A DNA stretch of 64,000 bases from Cricetomys ansorgei (lineage: Eukaryota > Chordata > Mammalia > Rodentia > Nesomyidae). Where the stretch lies: positions 4,837,001-4,901,000 of the forward strand of contig JAMJFZ010001258.1 in NCBI GenBank assembly GCA_026225945.1. The letters are read 5' to 3'. Positions within the stretch are counted from its first letter, which is position 1; each line of letters opens with the position of its first letter. A model generated the notes under the pieces. The model saw only the letters and a program-made list of their open reading frames with translations. It was not told the origin of the DNA and made no database searches. The translations under genes and the position numbers were made by a program. Positions 30,572 through 41,010 of the stretch are shown in pieces.

Positions 30572-32262
30572 GAAAATCTAAGGATTTCACCTAATATCGG
30601 GGTCATTGTGAAGAATGTCACTTCTCTCTCTACAAGGTTGTCACCATAGACTTGGGTGAATCTAAACCAAGTGGTAAAGCCCACGGTTTGTTTTAAAATA
30701 TATAAGCTTTTAGTTCACAAAAAAGTAAAATAAAAACAACTGAACTTGGATTTTTTTGATGTGCTTCCAGAGATAAAAAACACACTCCAGGAGTTTATAA
30801 GTCACACTGGGCATGGAGTTGGTTGGGTTTGGGAGGGGGGATGATGGGAAATCAGGGTTAAGGAGGAGTCACGCTTCACACTTCTCCATAGAAGTGTTTA
30901 GAAAACCTACCTCCTTGCCCCTTCCTGAAGGGAGCAGGAAAGTGTCTTTGGAACTTTCTACAAATTCACAAGTAAGCGATTCTGCTGTTCTTCCTCCCTG
31001 CCATGAGCATTGACTCTTAGCAAGCCCAGCCTTCCTGGAGCATGTCATCAGATGAAGTTGAAAGAAGGGAAATGGCTTTTCCAAGCCACACCATCTTTGA
31101 TAACCAGAGACACGCATCCGAACCACTTCCGTTGTGCCAGTCAGGACAGACTAAGCTGTGCTATGGGAACCAGCCACCCTCACATTGCCGGGATACACTG
31201 GGACAAACACCATTCTTACTTGCTTTTATTTATGGACTTATTCTAAGTCCATCCCATAATGGTAGCATAATCTATTCACGGTAGTTAGGGAGCCAAGTGG
31301 ACTGATAAAGCCACCATCATATCAAATAACCTGCATTTCAAATACTAGAGGGAGAGAGCTTCAGAAGTCTGAGCTTCTAGTCTGAAAGGTGCACAGGTCA
31401 TTTCTGCTCATACTCATCGGTGGAATCTAACCACGGGGCTGAAATGGAACACGCCGGGGTGGGCATGAAAGGCCCCGCCCTCCTGGCAAAGGGCCTGCTT
31501 TCTCACACCTGCCCTTTCGTGCCAGCCTGCTTCAGTCTCTCTTCCGTGAGGGCGTTCTGTACCCCATAGACTGCTTTCCTGGAGGTTCTACACGCGCGTT
31601 TGTCCTGAGGATGTGGGGAGAGGCACAGACTGCATTTCTAAACTCCAGGGCCAGCAGCACGGAGCCTAAGTCCTAGCTGCACGCTGGGCTGCAGACTCTG
31701 TCCTGAGCTGGTACAGGGGACTCTCAGCAGTGGGCTGTCATTTTAGCTTCTCCCTTTGAGCCTTGGCGCCCAGGAAGGCCTGGGGCTGTGGATCAGAGGA
31801 GGCCTCTAATATTGTACCTAGCATCTGCTTCCCCCTTCTGGGGGTACACCTCTTCTTCCTTGTTCCCAGTCCTCTCTGTGTTACACACTGTCACTGTGAG
31901 GCTCCATCTGACTGTCTCACGGGGTAGCCCAGCAAGCATCAGGAAGAACCGTCCTTTGCCCTTGGGTGTGGCTAGGTCAGCTGGGGGCTGTGACAATGTC
32001 AAGGCAGCCTCTGCCCAAGGAGCACTTGCCTCCCTCCCACAGACGCCGGGTTCTGGTGCTTCCGGTCTAGACTCAGTAGTTGCCTGCAAGCTTTCTGGTC
32101 CTGTGTGGACAAAGGATTTGGGGAGAGCGGGATGGCATCTTCCATCTCTACCCCACATCGGACAGATCTCCTGAGCACGTTTGTTGGCTGTGTGCTGTCA
32201 GAAGCAGAGGGGGCACTACAGCAGTGGCGGTAGTTGGTTCTCATGACCCGGCTATGTGAAAA
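30572..32262. other. Unique non-coding stretch
   Basis: Nothing recognisable as gene, RNA or young transposon. Opposed open frames near 31790-32170 overlap on both strands (128 and 121 codons) without a domain. Confidence 0.45.
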
Positions 32263-32350
32263 ATCCCCACTGTGGTCCAATGGCCTCTTTTCAAAGGTGA
32301 GAAACAGGCTCAGAACAAACAAGACACGTCGCCAGGGCTTCGCAGACGAA
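32263..32350 (-). mobile_element. MIR-like remnant
   Basis: CAAAGGTGAGAAACAGGCTC, then AGAACAAACAAGACACGTCG, resembles the MIR 'gatgagaaacaggctcagag' core. Weak. Confidence 0.38.
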
Positions 32351-32764
32351 GGCCGTGGCCTTCAGCTCTGCTGGATCAAGCTTGCTGTGCAGTAAAGATG
32401 GGAACCCTCATCTGCACCTTTGACACCGACACCGGGCCTGGGTCTAGCGCTAGCGCGGATGAATACTGCGTCAGAGTGTCCCCGGAACTTCTTTTCTATC
32501 TAACAGTTCTAAGGTACCAACAACTAAATCCTTTATAAATAATACTTAACCCTTAAAACAATCTCCTGTGGAGGCCTGAAGAGACCCCAGGGGTCACAAC
32601 TCTGAGTGATGGCACACAAAACATAGCTCTCGGAAGGAGGCAGGAGATGCAAGGCTGTAAGGCCGGAGCTGCTCTGCTGGCCTCTCAGAGCACTCACAGG
32701 CTCAGATCTCGGTCCAGTGCGAAGCCAGCCCCATAGGGCCCAGCGGGGTTTCTTTTCCATTTTC
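32351..32764. other. Unique non-coding stretch
   Basis: It includes a CpG-bearing GTCTAGCGCTAGCGCGGATG segment near 32442. No gene recognised. Confidence 0.45.
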
Positions 32765-32887
32765 TCTTATCCTCACTCCTTCTCTGTCTCTGCCTCCCTC
32801 CCCCTCTCCTCTCCACCCTCCCTCCCTCCCTCCCCCTTCCCCCCTCCATCCATTCCTCTAAGCAGCATACCCAGCATCCCCCTTTCT
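32765..32887. repeat. CT/CCCT-rich tract
   Basis: Pyrimidine-rich low complexity with CCCTCCCTCCCTCCC runs. It lies at the tail side of the antisense B1 that follows. Confidence 0.88.
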
Positions 32888-33004
32888 CCTTTTGAGACAG
32901 TCACACTCCTAGCTCAAGCTGGCCTTGAACTGGTGGCAATCCTCCCACTTCAGCCTCATTCATGCTGGATTACAGACATGAATGACATAACCATGTCCAG
33001 CTTT
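32888..33004 (-). mobile_element. B1 SINE
   Basis: The + strand reads TTTTGAGACAGTCACACTCC, then CTCAAGCTGGCCTTGAACTG, then GGATTACAGACATGAATGAC and CATGTCCAGC. Diagnostic B1 blocks in antisense order. Confidence 0.8.
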
Positions 33005-34364
33005 CCAATTTTTTTTCTGTCATAATTTATCATGTTTCCCAACCTCTTCCTTGGGGGCCTGATCCCCACAGATCTGATCACTTCCAGGTGAGCTAGTGAA
33101 GGTCAGTTATTCTCCTCTTGACAGTTTTCCCCAAGGCAGTCTCTGTAGGCGGTGTAGGAAAGAGAGGGCGGGCCTGCACATGGTTCTATGAGTGCAATGC
33201 AAGCATGTGTGTCTCTGCACCCCAAACACATCTAGGAATCACCCAGAAGCACCTGTCAGGGGTTACTTATGTATTACACTGCAGACATGCAGAGGCAGGG
33301 GTGGGGTGGGGGGTGAGCATCCTGGTGTGTTGTTACAGTCTCCGTGGACATATCAAGGGCCCGCTCCCTCTAGAAACGCGGGGACCACATGCTGGGCTCC
33401 CTGATCAGCAGGCCCTATCCACCAAGATCAATATTTTAGTGTGATGTTATCCAGTTTGAGATCAAGGCTTTCCGACGCTGAGAGGACCGAAAGCCCACGC
33501 TGGAATCCCGAGTCTCAAGTTGCCAATCGCAGCCCGCCCCCCGAAGGGGTGGAGCTTTGCTTGTCCCCACTCAGGACCAGCTGGTCTGATGGACACATTT
33601 GGCCTCTACTGCCTGCACCGTGAGCCAGGTCCAGCATGTTGTCCCGGATGTGCGGGGCTCTCTTTGCAGATCTTGACAGAGCACTCGGTCAGGAGATTTC
33701 TACGAGTTTAAAACGGCACTCGGGTTATTTTCAGGAAAGAAATGTAAAAGATTCCAAATTATATCCACACTTACATTTTCCTCCACTTTGCTGCTATCAG
33801 GCTAGGAAAAGATGGGGAGGAAAATGAGAGAGAGGGAGATGGAGACCTGAGGGTTGGTTTGCTAAAGGATGGGGCTGGGGGACCACCTTGCTCTGGTCTG
33901 GAGGCGCCACAAGATGGCAGCATTTCTGAACGTTCCCAGTGTGCTGGGGGGCCTGCGGGGCACTGGGCTGCCTTGGCCTGCCTTGGCCTCCTGTGTGAGT
34001 GAGCATTCAGAGAGGGAGGATCTGCTCCACAGGCAGAGCAGAAGGGCTGGATCTCCATGGTCCAAGCTCATCTGCCTTGAACCCAGTGGCCACTTGGACG
34101 TTGGCTTGGATTGACTTCGATTTTCTAATGCCTTTTGGCCAGATGCTGTACCAGGCCAAAGCACTCTGGGGTGCTTCAGAAAGCGCATCCTTCTAGCCTC
34201 AGTCTGGGCAGTGAGGACTTCATCACTCAGGTGTTGCAGAGATGGATGACATTAGAAAACACCTACTTTACCTAATAACAAATAATCTCAAGTCAACATC
34301 CCAGACCTCGTCGCCAATAAATCCCAGGCACTCGCTGCTCCAGGTTCAGATAGAACAAGCTTTG
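33005..34364. other. Unique non-coding stretch
   Basis: No transposon or gene recognised. Locally GC-rich at 33460-33620 with scattered CpGs. Open frames on both strands near 33770-34190 overlap and have no domain. Confidence 0.45.
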
Positions 34365-34500
34365 AATTACACTCTGCTTTGGCAACTACAGGGCCTATAA
34401 CTGTCACAGGCCTCAGTTTACTCATCTATAATACGGTGATATTTTCAGAGGTACTTGCATCACTAAGTCATTGAAGGGTTGTCAGAGATAGTAAGGATAG
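34365..34500 (+). mobile_element. MIR SINE remnant
   Basis: GGCCTCAGTTTACTCATCTA, then TAATACGGTGATATTTTCAG and GGGTTGTCAGAGATAGTAAG, follows the MIR right half ('cctcagtttcctcatctgtaaaatg', 'gggttgttgtgagg'). Confidence 0.65.
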
Positions 34501-34529
34501 TTTGCAAACACCTCCACGAGGGGCAGGAA

Positions 34530-34635
34530 GATTATAAGAAACTCGCCCAAGATCAACCAACTGGTCAGACTCAGAGCTGAGCGCTGAACCCAGGCACGTG
34601 GCTCGGAACTTGGCCTCCTGACCACGGTATCAGCC
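34530..34635 (-). mobile_element. MIR SINE remnant, opposite orientation
   Basis: CTCGCCCAAGATCAACCAAC, then GGTCAGACTCAGAGCTGAGC and GCTGAACCCAGGCACGTGG, matches the complement-side MIR order ('ttgcccaaggtcac', 'cagagctgggattcgaacccagg'). Confidence 0.58.
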
Positions 34636-35159
34636 ATCTCTCGACATTCAGAGAAGCTTTGCAATTTGCCCAGTGTCACCTCCCACATGAAAGCACCTGC
34701 CTGTCATTTGTCCCCGAACACGGTAAGTCTCAATAACTGTCCGAGAGAGCACCCAGAGCTGATTGCATTTCAGCACAGGGTTGTGTCTACAGGAGCCCCG
34801 GTTCTAGGGTGTCTCCGTGAAGTGCATGTGGATTCGGGCAAGCTGCTCTCATCTCCGGTCTTTGGTTTCTTGTTTATAAATCGAAGGTGTCCAATCATTG
34901 GTCTCCAAGGGCTCTCCCACTGTGACCACAGACAAGCACTGCGTCAGGCGTTTTTTTCCCCCACAACCAGTTGACCAGGCCGCTCTGGACCTAATGAGGA
35001 GTCTCACTAGGCGATGGCAGTAGAACTCCACTCTCCCCGCTGTCCGTCTGCAGCGTGGGCCCACGGCATCCACGATGGGTCTCCCTACTGAGGTTCCCAT
35101 CTCTCTCTAACCTGACCCCACCCGGCCGGCCTGGCCCTCAGCCCACTTCCATGCTGAGC
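34636..35159. other. Unique non-coding stretch
   Basis: No gene, RNA or transposon recognised. Confidence 0.45.
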
Positions 35160-35345
35160 CTGCCTTGTTTCCACACTCGGTTCCAGGTTCTTTCCCGATC
35201 ATTTAAAAAGCTTTTATCACATCTGAAAATGTTTCCCAAACGGCAACAAACTCCCAAGGAAAAAGAGTGTTTTGATGAGTTAAGTGTAAACGGATCAAAA
35301 CCATACGCGTTAAATTTCCCCTGAAATACGCTCTCATCGACCGTT
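35160..35345. promoter_or_regulatory. Candidate conserved non-coding block
   Basis: AT-rich, repeat-free text that still holds CpGs: CCCAAACGGCAACAAACTCC, GTGTAAACGGATCAAAACC, CATACGCGTTAAATTTCC and CATCGACCGTTAAGG. FOX-like GTAAAC and AACAAAC and TCF-like ATCAAAAC words are present. Retained CpGs in AT-rich unmethylated-like context hint at function; untested. Confidence 0.28.
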
Positions 35346-35906
35346 AAGGACAAATGCTTTGGGACACTGTGGGCTGGGGGGTGGGGGCGGGGAGTGAGAG
35401 AGGGCAGGGAGCCGAGGTCTGACTTGGAACAGCTTGTGTCCCTCGGCAGCAGGCTTATTTGTTCCACAGTGTGCGTGCCCCCAAAGTCCCAGGTGCCCCA
35501 ACCGACACTCACTGTTTAAATGGATCCGCTGATCATCCTCAAAGGTAACTCAATGAGAGCTGGGAGGAAAAGTTCAAGTGAGGAAGGACGGGCACCTTGC
35601 TGTGCGAGTCTCTCTTTGAGAAGCGCTAGGCTCCTGCAAGGTGGAGAACAACTGCTGTGCTTTGGGGATGGAGGGTCCCTGCCAAAACTCACATCGAGAT
35701 TTAACTGCCAGTCTAACGACAGTGAGAGGCGGGGGTCGCCGAGAGGCGTTGGATCATGGGAATTCTGCCCCTGGAAGGAACTAATGAAATCATCACAAGA
35801 GTAGGTTAGTTACCCCGAAATGGGTCCCCACAGCCCCTCTCTTTTCCTCACGTGCCCACCTGCCCCTCGGTTTTCTCTGCCATGAAACCTACACCAGGAG
35901 TTAAGA
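35346..35906. other. Unique non-coding stretch
   Basis: No gene or transposon recognised. Contains a GGGGGGTGGGGGCGGGGAG run near 35377. Confidence 0.45.
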
Positions 35907-36085
35907 AGTTTATGCTTTGCACAGCGGCTCACAACCACCTGTAACTCCATTTCCAGGGGATCCGACACCCTCTTCTGATTTTGGAGGGCACCCACATGCA
36001 TGCGGCATACCTACATACGTACACAAAGACAAATAACTCGTACACATAGAATAAAACAAATACATCTTTTTAAGATCTTTTAAGA
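35907..36085 (+). mobile_element. 5'-truncated B3 SINE
   Basis: It starts within the element at CAGCGGCTCACAACCACCTG, then TAACTCCATTTCCAGGGGAT, CCGACACCCTCTTCTGATTT and ACCCACATGCATGCGGCATA, and ends with ATAGAATAAAACAAATACATC. The RNA polymerase III boxes are missing. Confidence 0.82.
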
Positions 36086-36114
36086 AAAAATGAAGTGACT
36101 TCCCCATACGATCC

Positions 36115-36222
36115 CATGCTTCCAGCCTCCGGAACTACGAACTAAATAAATCTTTTCATAGCTTATTAACCGCGCGGTCCTAGGTACTCAGTCACAGCAA
36201 CAGAAAATAGACTAAGACAACT
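36115..36222 (+). mobile_element. MaLR-type LTR 3' end
   Basis: TCCAGCCTCCGGAACTACGA, then ACTAAATAAATCTTTTC with the AATAAA signal at 36145-36150, and CACAGCAACAGAAAATAGAC, then TAAGACA. This is the typical R/U5 end of a MaLR LTR. Only the 3' end remains; the B3 inserted just upstream. Confidence 0.68.
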
Positions 36223-36814
36223 TTAATCAAGAAAGTTGAGCTGTTCGTTCATTCAAAAACCTGTTTATTGAGAGACCAATCTGTGCTAGAAAGTGCAAAA
36301 TAAAACTGAAAGCAAAGATAAGTAAGCAGAGGGCAGAGTCCCTGCCCAGAGCCATCCAACTCCTCAGCTTCTTCCTCAAGACCTCATCATGATGTCATCT
36401 GAAGCTACTTCCTGCCAGCCAGCTACTTTGCACCAGTGGGCTCTCTGCTGACAGGCTTCCAGGTCAGTCTGAGACTATTTTCTCAAGACCTTGGTACAGG
36501 CTGGGACATACTGCATGGCAAATCATCTACCTTTGTACCTACTAATGGACCACTTATTCATCAGATCCTAGGGTTTTCCACACAAACCATAAGGCAGCCT
36601 GCACAGTCATCCTGGGATTCTTCTTGCATCCCACCCTCTGGGTCAAACCTAAGTTCCACAGAGCAGCAGATGGCCCCTCTGTAGTGGTGGGCGCTCATGT
36701 CTGCTCTTTCTTCCCTTTCCTCTGGACGTTTTGCACTGTGGCTACACCGAAGTATCTTTAACTCCCATGCATGCCAGAATCTCAACCTACCCTCCTTTTA
36801 TATTTGTAATTTTC
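36223..36814. other. Unique non-coding stretch
   Basis: No gene or transposon recognised. Confidence 0.45.
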
Positions 36815-37200
36815 TTTTGTGTGTGTGTGGGTGTTTATATGTTCACGTGTGTGTGCATGCGTGTGTGGTGAGTGTCCGACTGTATACAATTTGTGTGTGG
36901 AAGCCCGAGGTTCACATCTGGTGTCTTCTTCAATCACGATTGCTTTGCTCTTTTTTCCTTGGGTTTTTATTTGTTTCTTGTTGTTTTGAGACAGGGTCTC
37001 ACTGAATCTAGAGCTCACCAGCTGGCTAGATTGGCTTGCCAACAAGCTCACGGTATTCTCCTTTTTCTTCCTTCCCAGAACCGGGATTACAAGTAATCAC
37101 GCCGTTGCACCCGGCTTTTCCTGTGTGGGAGCTAGGGATCCGAACTCACAGCCGCATACCTGCCTGCATGGCAAGTGCTTTACCCACTGGGCCACCACCC
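36815..37200 (-). mobile_element. B4-type composite SINE with TG-rich tail
   Basis: On the - strand the head is GGTCTGGGGTGGTGGCCCAG, then GTGGGTAAAGCACTTGCCAT and GAGTTCGGATCCCTAGCTCC. The body continues AAGCCGGGTGCAACGGCGTG, then TACTTGTAATCCCGGTTCTG and GGTGAGCTCTAGATTCAGTG, then AGACCCTGTCTCAAAAC. The tail is the TG/CA-rich 36820-36900 segment. Nearly complete, moderately diverged. The subfamily name is uncertain. Confidence 0.75.
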
Positions 37201-37629
37201 CAGACCACTCATCTCCTCTTGTTGGATCTCAGACTCTCAGTTTACTGTGTTCACTGTGCCTTTAACTTTTTGAGACGCTGCAGAACAAAGGGAGGCAGAG
37301 AGGGGTAACTTAGGCTCCTGAACTCTGTTTGGAGGTTCCCGGGCCTGAGAGACACTGGGGCTTCGGTTCTATGAAATACAGGGTTCCATGGTCAGCGGCA
37401 TTTTCTAAACTGTAGAGGCACAAAATGGTTAGACAGGCTTTGCACTGCAGCTCTTCAGCCTTGATCAGGCCTGTGTGCATCTGCTCTTTCCAGGCCTGAA
37501 CTTCATTTGCTCACAGAATCTGGTTTACCATGAGGGTGCAGCTAAGAAGAGCTGTCCTCGCAATGGCTGGTTCTATAACTCGGAATGAGAAAAACATCGT
37601 CTTTTTTTTTTTTTTTTTTAATTCAGAGA
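37201..37629. other. Unique stretch ending in a T18 run
   Basis: Nothing recognised except the T-run at 37602-37619. Confidence 0.45.
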
Positions 37630-37790
37630 GTGTTTATCGAGTATAGGCTGAGCATCCTTTATCCAAAATGACAGAGACCAGAAGCAGTTCTGATTTTTTT
37701 TTTTCCTCCAGTTTTGGGATACTTACCTAAACTTTAATCTGAAACTTGCAAGCATAATTACCAGTGCTCAGAGCTTTAGGCTTTGGAGTA
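37630..37790. mobile_element. Possible Tigger-like DNA-transposon fossil
   Basis: GTATAGGCTGAGCATCCTTT, then ATCCAAAATGACAGAGACCA and GAAGCAGTTCTGATTTTTTT, then CCTCCAGTTTTGGGATACTT, resembles the end of an old mammalian Tc1/mariner-group (Tigger) element that reads 'ggctgagcatcccttatccaaaat'. No transposase remains. Confidence 0.42.
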
Positions 37791-39689
37791 TCAGGGAGAA
37801 GCGCACCCAAGTCAACCATAATGTTGTCTTCAAGGCCCGCCGCAGGGGTGGGATTTCAGGCTGCTGTGTGGTGTGGTCCACTGCGTGGACAGCAGCCTCG
37901 GTCTCTGGGAGCATGTGCCTCAACTTGCCCGTCCAGCTGATGGAGCTCTGGGGTTGGTCGTTAAGGTCCATCCTAGCGCTTGCTGATCTTTCCCGACCTG
38001 AAGACTTGCCCAGTTCTGTCTTCCTGTAAGTCCCGCCTTTACCCTGAGAGCACCTCTGTCTTACTCTCTGTCTTTCTGTTCGTGTGCCTCCTCCAAAGCG
38101 AGACATCTTTGCCCTCCCAGTTTTCTGGCTGAGCCTCCAAAGCGTTTCTAGAAATACGCCATCGAGTCTCCACCTTCTGGTTTCCCTCACTGGGTGGTGT
38201 TGGAGGGAAGGGCTTGGGTTTCAGAGTCAGAGGAGGGAGAGCACGGCACTGGGCTCCGGAGCCTTCTTGGAAGGCTTTTAGGTTCTGTGGTCAAAGGATC
38301 AAGGTCCATAAATACGTGAGTTTTTAAGACACGGCATAGGGACAGGACACTTGAAGAGCACAGGACTGGGGGGTCCCGTGAGGCTCTGGGTGTTGGGGTC
38401 CAGGAGATCTGCAGCTCCTTTCCCAGGCACAGACACTGACTGAGATGTGTCTATGTGACTTCAGGAACCTGCAGGCTGGAGCTAACATCTAGGAGGAATG
38501 TTCTCCAGGGCAAGGCAAAGCCACAGGACAGGGAAGTGTGGAAGGAAGAACTCAGGTAAAGAGGTCAAAGAGGCTGTTTGGGAAAGCTCTGCGTGCAGGG
38601 CTATCTTTAGTAGCTCGCTAAAGGATCTATAAACAGCAGTGGGGAAGTAAAAATCATTCGTTCCTGAAGTTGGCTCAGAGTCTTGTCTCTGTCCGCCATT
38701 GCCTGCTCCCCTCCAGGTCCCCGTGGTGCTCATGGTTGTGCTGGGTGCAGCATCTGGGCACAAGCAGGGTTGTTGAGCTCTGCATCTGACAGAGAGGCAG
38801 TCCCCCTTAGCAGAGAACCCAGAGAATCAGGCACCCAGTGAGTGGGGATCATGAGCGTATCCGAAGTTATGTCTTGGGGATGGAAAACGTCCATTTTCTG
38901 TAGTACACAGGAGCTGTGGACAAGTGGAAGCCGTGAAAAGGAGAAGGGGGAGTGGTGATTATGGCTGGGAAAGAGGGGCGTGGCTACTACAGAGCACACC
39001 CCCTACGACTGTGGGGCCAGGTTTGCTTTGCCGGTCTTTGGACTGGAGCTCTAGCCCCTGGCACAAGGGATTCATTCTGTAAACATGGGCAAAGCTGGAT
39101 ACTAAACCTGCAAAGAGTACTTGAGGGACTGTCTGCAAATACGCGGTCTTTCTCAGTGTCTCATTCCCTACAGTCAGGTTAAGGAGGTCTTCTTGCGCCT
39201 CTTAATTTCACCCTCGGTAACAATCACGACCCAGTTTGTATCCTAGATCTTGGAGATCTGGGATCCAGCGTGTTCCTCCTGCATGGTGTGGATTCATCTG
39301 GGCAAAGAAGGAGCTGGACAGACAGCACGCCCATGCGTTAGATAGGAAGCAGGAGGGAGAGGGAACGGACGCTGTTTTTAAAGAGCTGCCGCCGGCAGAG
39401 AAGATGAGCTTACCTCCTTGTTTAACCATGTTGAGTCATGTCTGGGTTGAATTCATGTCTGGGTTAGATTTGTAAGTAGTTGGTTGTTTTCCTCCAAACC
39501 AAAGTTTATCTTCCCCCAAAGATTGGAAAGTTTAAGATGGAGAAATTTAAGCGGATGTTGGCTCCATCACTGGTCACTGGAACGCTTGGTTCCCAGCCGG
39601 TAGCGCTGCCTGCAGAGGTTACCTGGAGAGGTGGTCTCCTTAGAAGAAGGCCAGGGCTTTAGGCTTTAAAGTACCCCCAGTTCTGCTTA
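37791..39689. other. Unique non-coding stretch
   Basis: Nearly 2 kb with no recognised repeat or gene. Open frames reach 140 codons (- strand 37768-38190) but overlap an opposite frame and have no domain. Confidence 0.45.
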
Positions 39690-39883
39690 CTCTCTACTTC
39701 CTGCTTGCTGTTAAATATGCCATCTCCCACCTTCCTGTTCCTGCCACCAAGTACGTGTTTGCTGCTATGCCTCCACCCTGTGCTGATGGACTCTCATCCG
39801 CCATAACTGTAAGCCAAAATAAACTCTCTACCTACTGTTGTCTTTGGCCTCAGTGTTTATGACAGCAACAGAAAAGTAACATG
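39690..39883 (+). mobile_element. MT/MTE-like MaLR LTR 3' part
   Basis: CTCTCTACTTCCTGCTTGCT, then GTGCTGATGGACTCTCATCC, then CATAACTGTAAGCCAAAATAA with the AATAAA signal at 39818-39823, and GACAGCAACAGAAAAGTAAC at the end. LTR-type order of R and U5. No internal sequence. Confidence 0.68.
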
Positions 39884-39894
39884 TGAGGAGTACG

Positions 39895-40606
39895 GTTTAA
39901 ATGTAAGCCTAGAGAGCCCTTAAAGATGTATTCGTGAGAAGATACGTTCCAAGACACATATCTGACAAAGGATATTACCTAGAACGCATTTGGTAAGCAG
40001 CTCTACGTCCCTCCACTGCCACCATCAACAAAAACAAAAACAAAAACAAAAACAAAAACAAAAACAAAAACAAAAACAGAAAAACCCAAAACACGTGGTC
40101 CCAGCAAATGGTTATCAAACACATGAAAAGATGTATCGTGAGCCTTCTGGGGAACACAAATGAAAGCCGCTGCGAGATGCCCCTCCCCTGCAGGCTGAGA
40201 GGAGGTGGACAAACGCCCTCGCTTGTTCTTTGCCAGCGGGAATAGAATCACGAGTCTGGAAAGCAGCCAAGCAATTTCCCTGAGTGTAAACGTGTGACCC
40301 TTGAGACCCTGTGATTGCACCCTTCACAGAAAAGACAACATATCCATACAGAAAACGGTATGCAATGTCCACAGCAGCTTGACTCCTAACCTCCCAAACT
40401 TACAATCCAGATATTCTTCAACAGGTTAAAAAAACTGCGGTACATTTGTGTCATGGAATATTGCTCAGCAAAGGAATGACCCATTGATAAACAAAACAAC
40501 TCAAATGAGTTTCCTGGAGCAATGTATGGGCACCACAGCAGACTCAGAAAGCTATGTGTGATACGCTTCCTGTTATATAGCATTCCTTGAAATGTAAAAA
40601 ATCTAC
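39895..40606 (+). mobile_element. Old L1, sense: ORF2 C-terminal part, first segment
   Basis: The landmarks come in the order seen at the end of L1 ORF2: GACAAAGGATATTACCTAGA, AAACACATGAAAAGATGTAT, GAACACAAATGAAAGCCGC, ATGCAATGTCCACAGCAGCT, AGATATTCTTCAACAGG, then GTCATGGAATATTGCTCAGC. Frame is destroyed by substitutions and by an internal (CAAAAA)n. The element resumes after the tetranucleotide array at 40835. Confidence 0.75.
40028..40078. repeat. (CAAAAA)8
   Basis: Eight perfect hexamers inside the L1 segment. Confidence 0.97.
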
Positions 40607-40832
40607 AATCTATCTACCTATCTATAATCTATCTATCTATCCATCTAGCTATCATTAATCATCTATTTATCTACCATCTATCATCTACCTATCTACCATC
40701 TACCATCTATCATCTATCTATCTATCATCTATCTATCTATCTATCATCTATCTATCTATCATATATCTATCTATCTATCTATCATATATCTATCTATCTA
40801 TCCACCTACCTAGCTACCTACCATCTATGTAT
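40607..40832. repeat. (TATC)n tetranucleotide array, 0.22 kb
   Basis: TCTA/TATC repeats with frequent CATC, TACC and ATATC variants. It splits the sense L1 copy at the point where the ORF2/3'UTR boundary would lie. Confidence 0.96.
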
Positions 40833-40834
40833 GT

Positions 40835-41010
40835 ATGAGAAGGAGAACACATTAGTAATTGCCGGGGACTTGAGATGGTAAAGCTGGAAAGGAGAGAGAC
40901 ATGGTTAGCGACAACAAGTAAGACCCTTGTGGCCAAAGACTGTTGTGTACCTTGACCATGGGGTTAGCAACAAGAATCTAACCGCGACAGCATTGTATAG
41001 AACTGAGCAC
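40835..41010 (+). mobile_element. Old L1, sense: 3'UTR-like second segment
   Basis: AGGAGAACACATTAGTAATT, then GCCGGGGACTTGAGATGGTA, corresponds to the L1 text 'agaatggtggttgccaggggctgg'. Later ATTGTATAGAACTGAGCACA. It belongs with 39895-40606. Confidence 0.55.
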
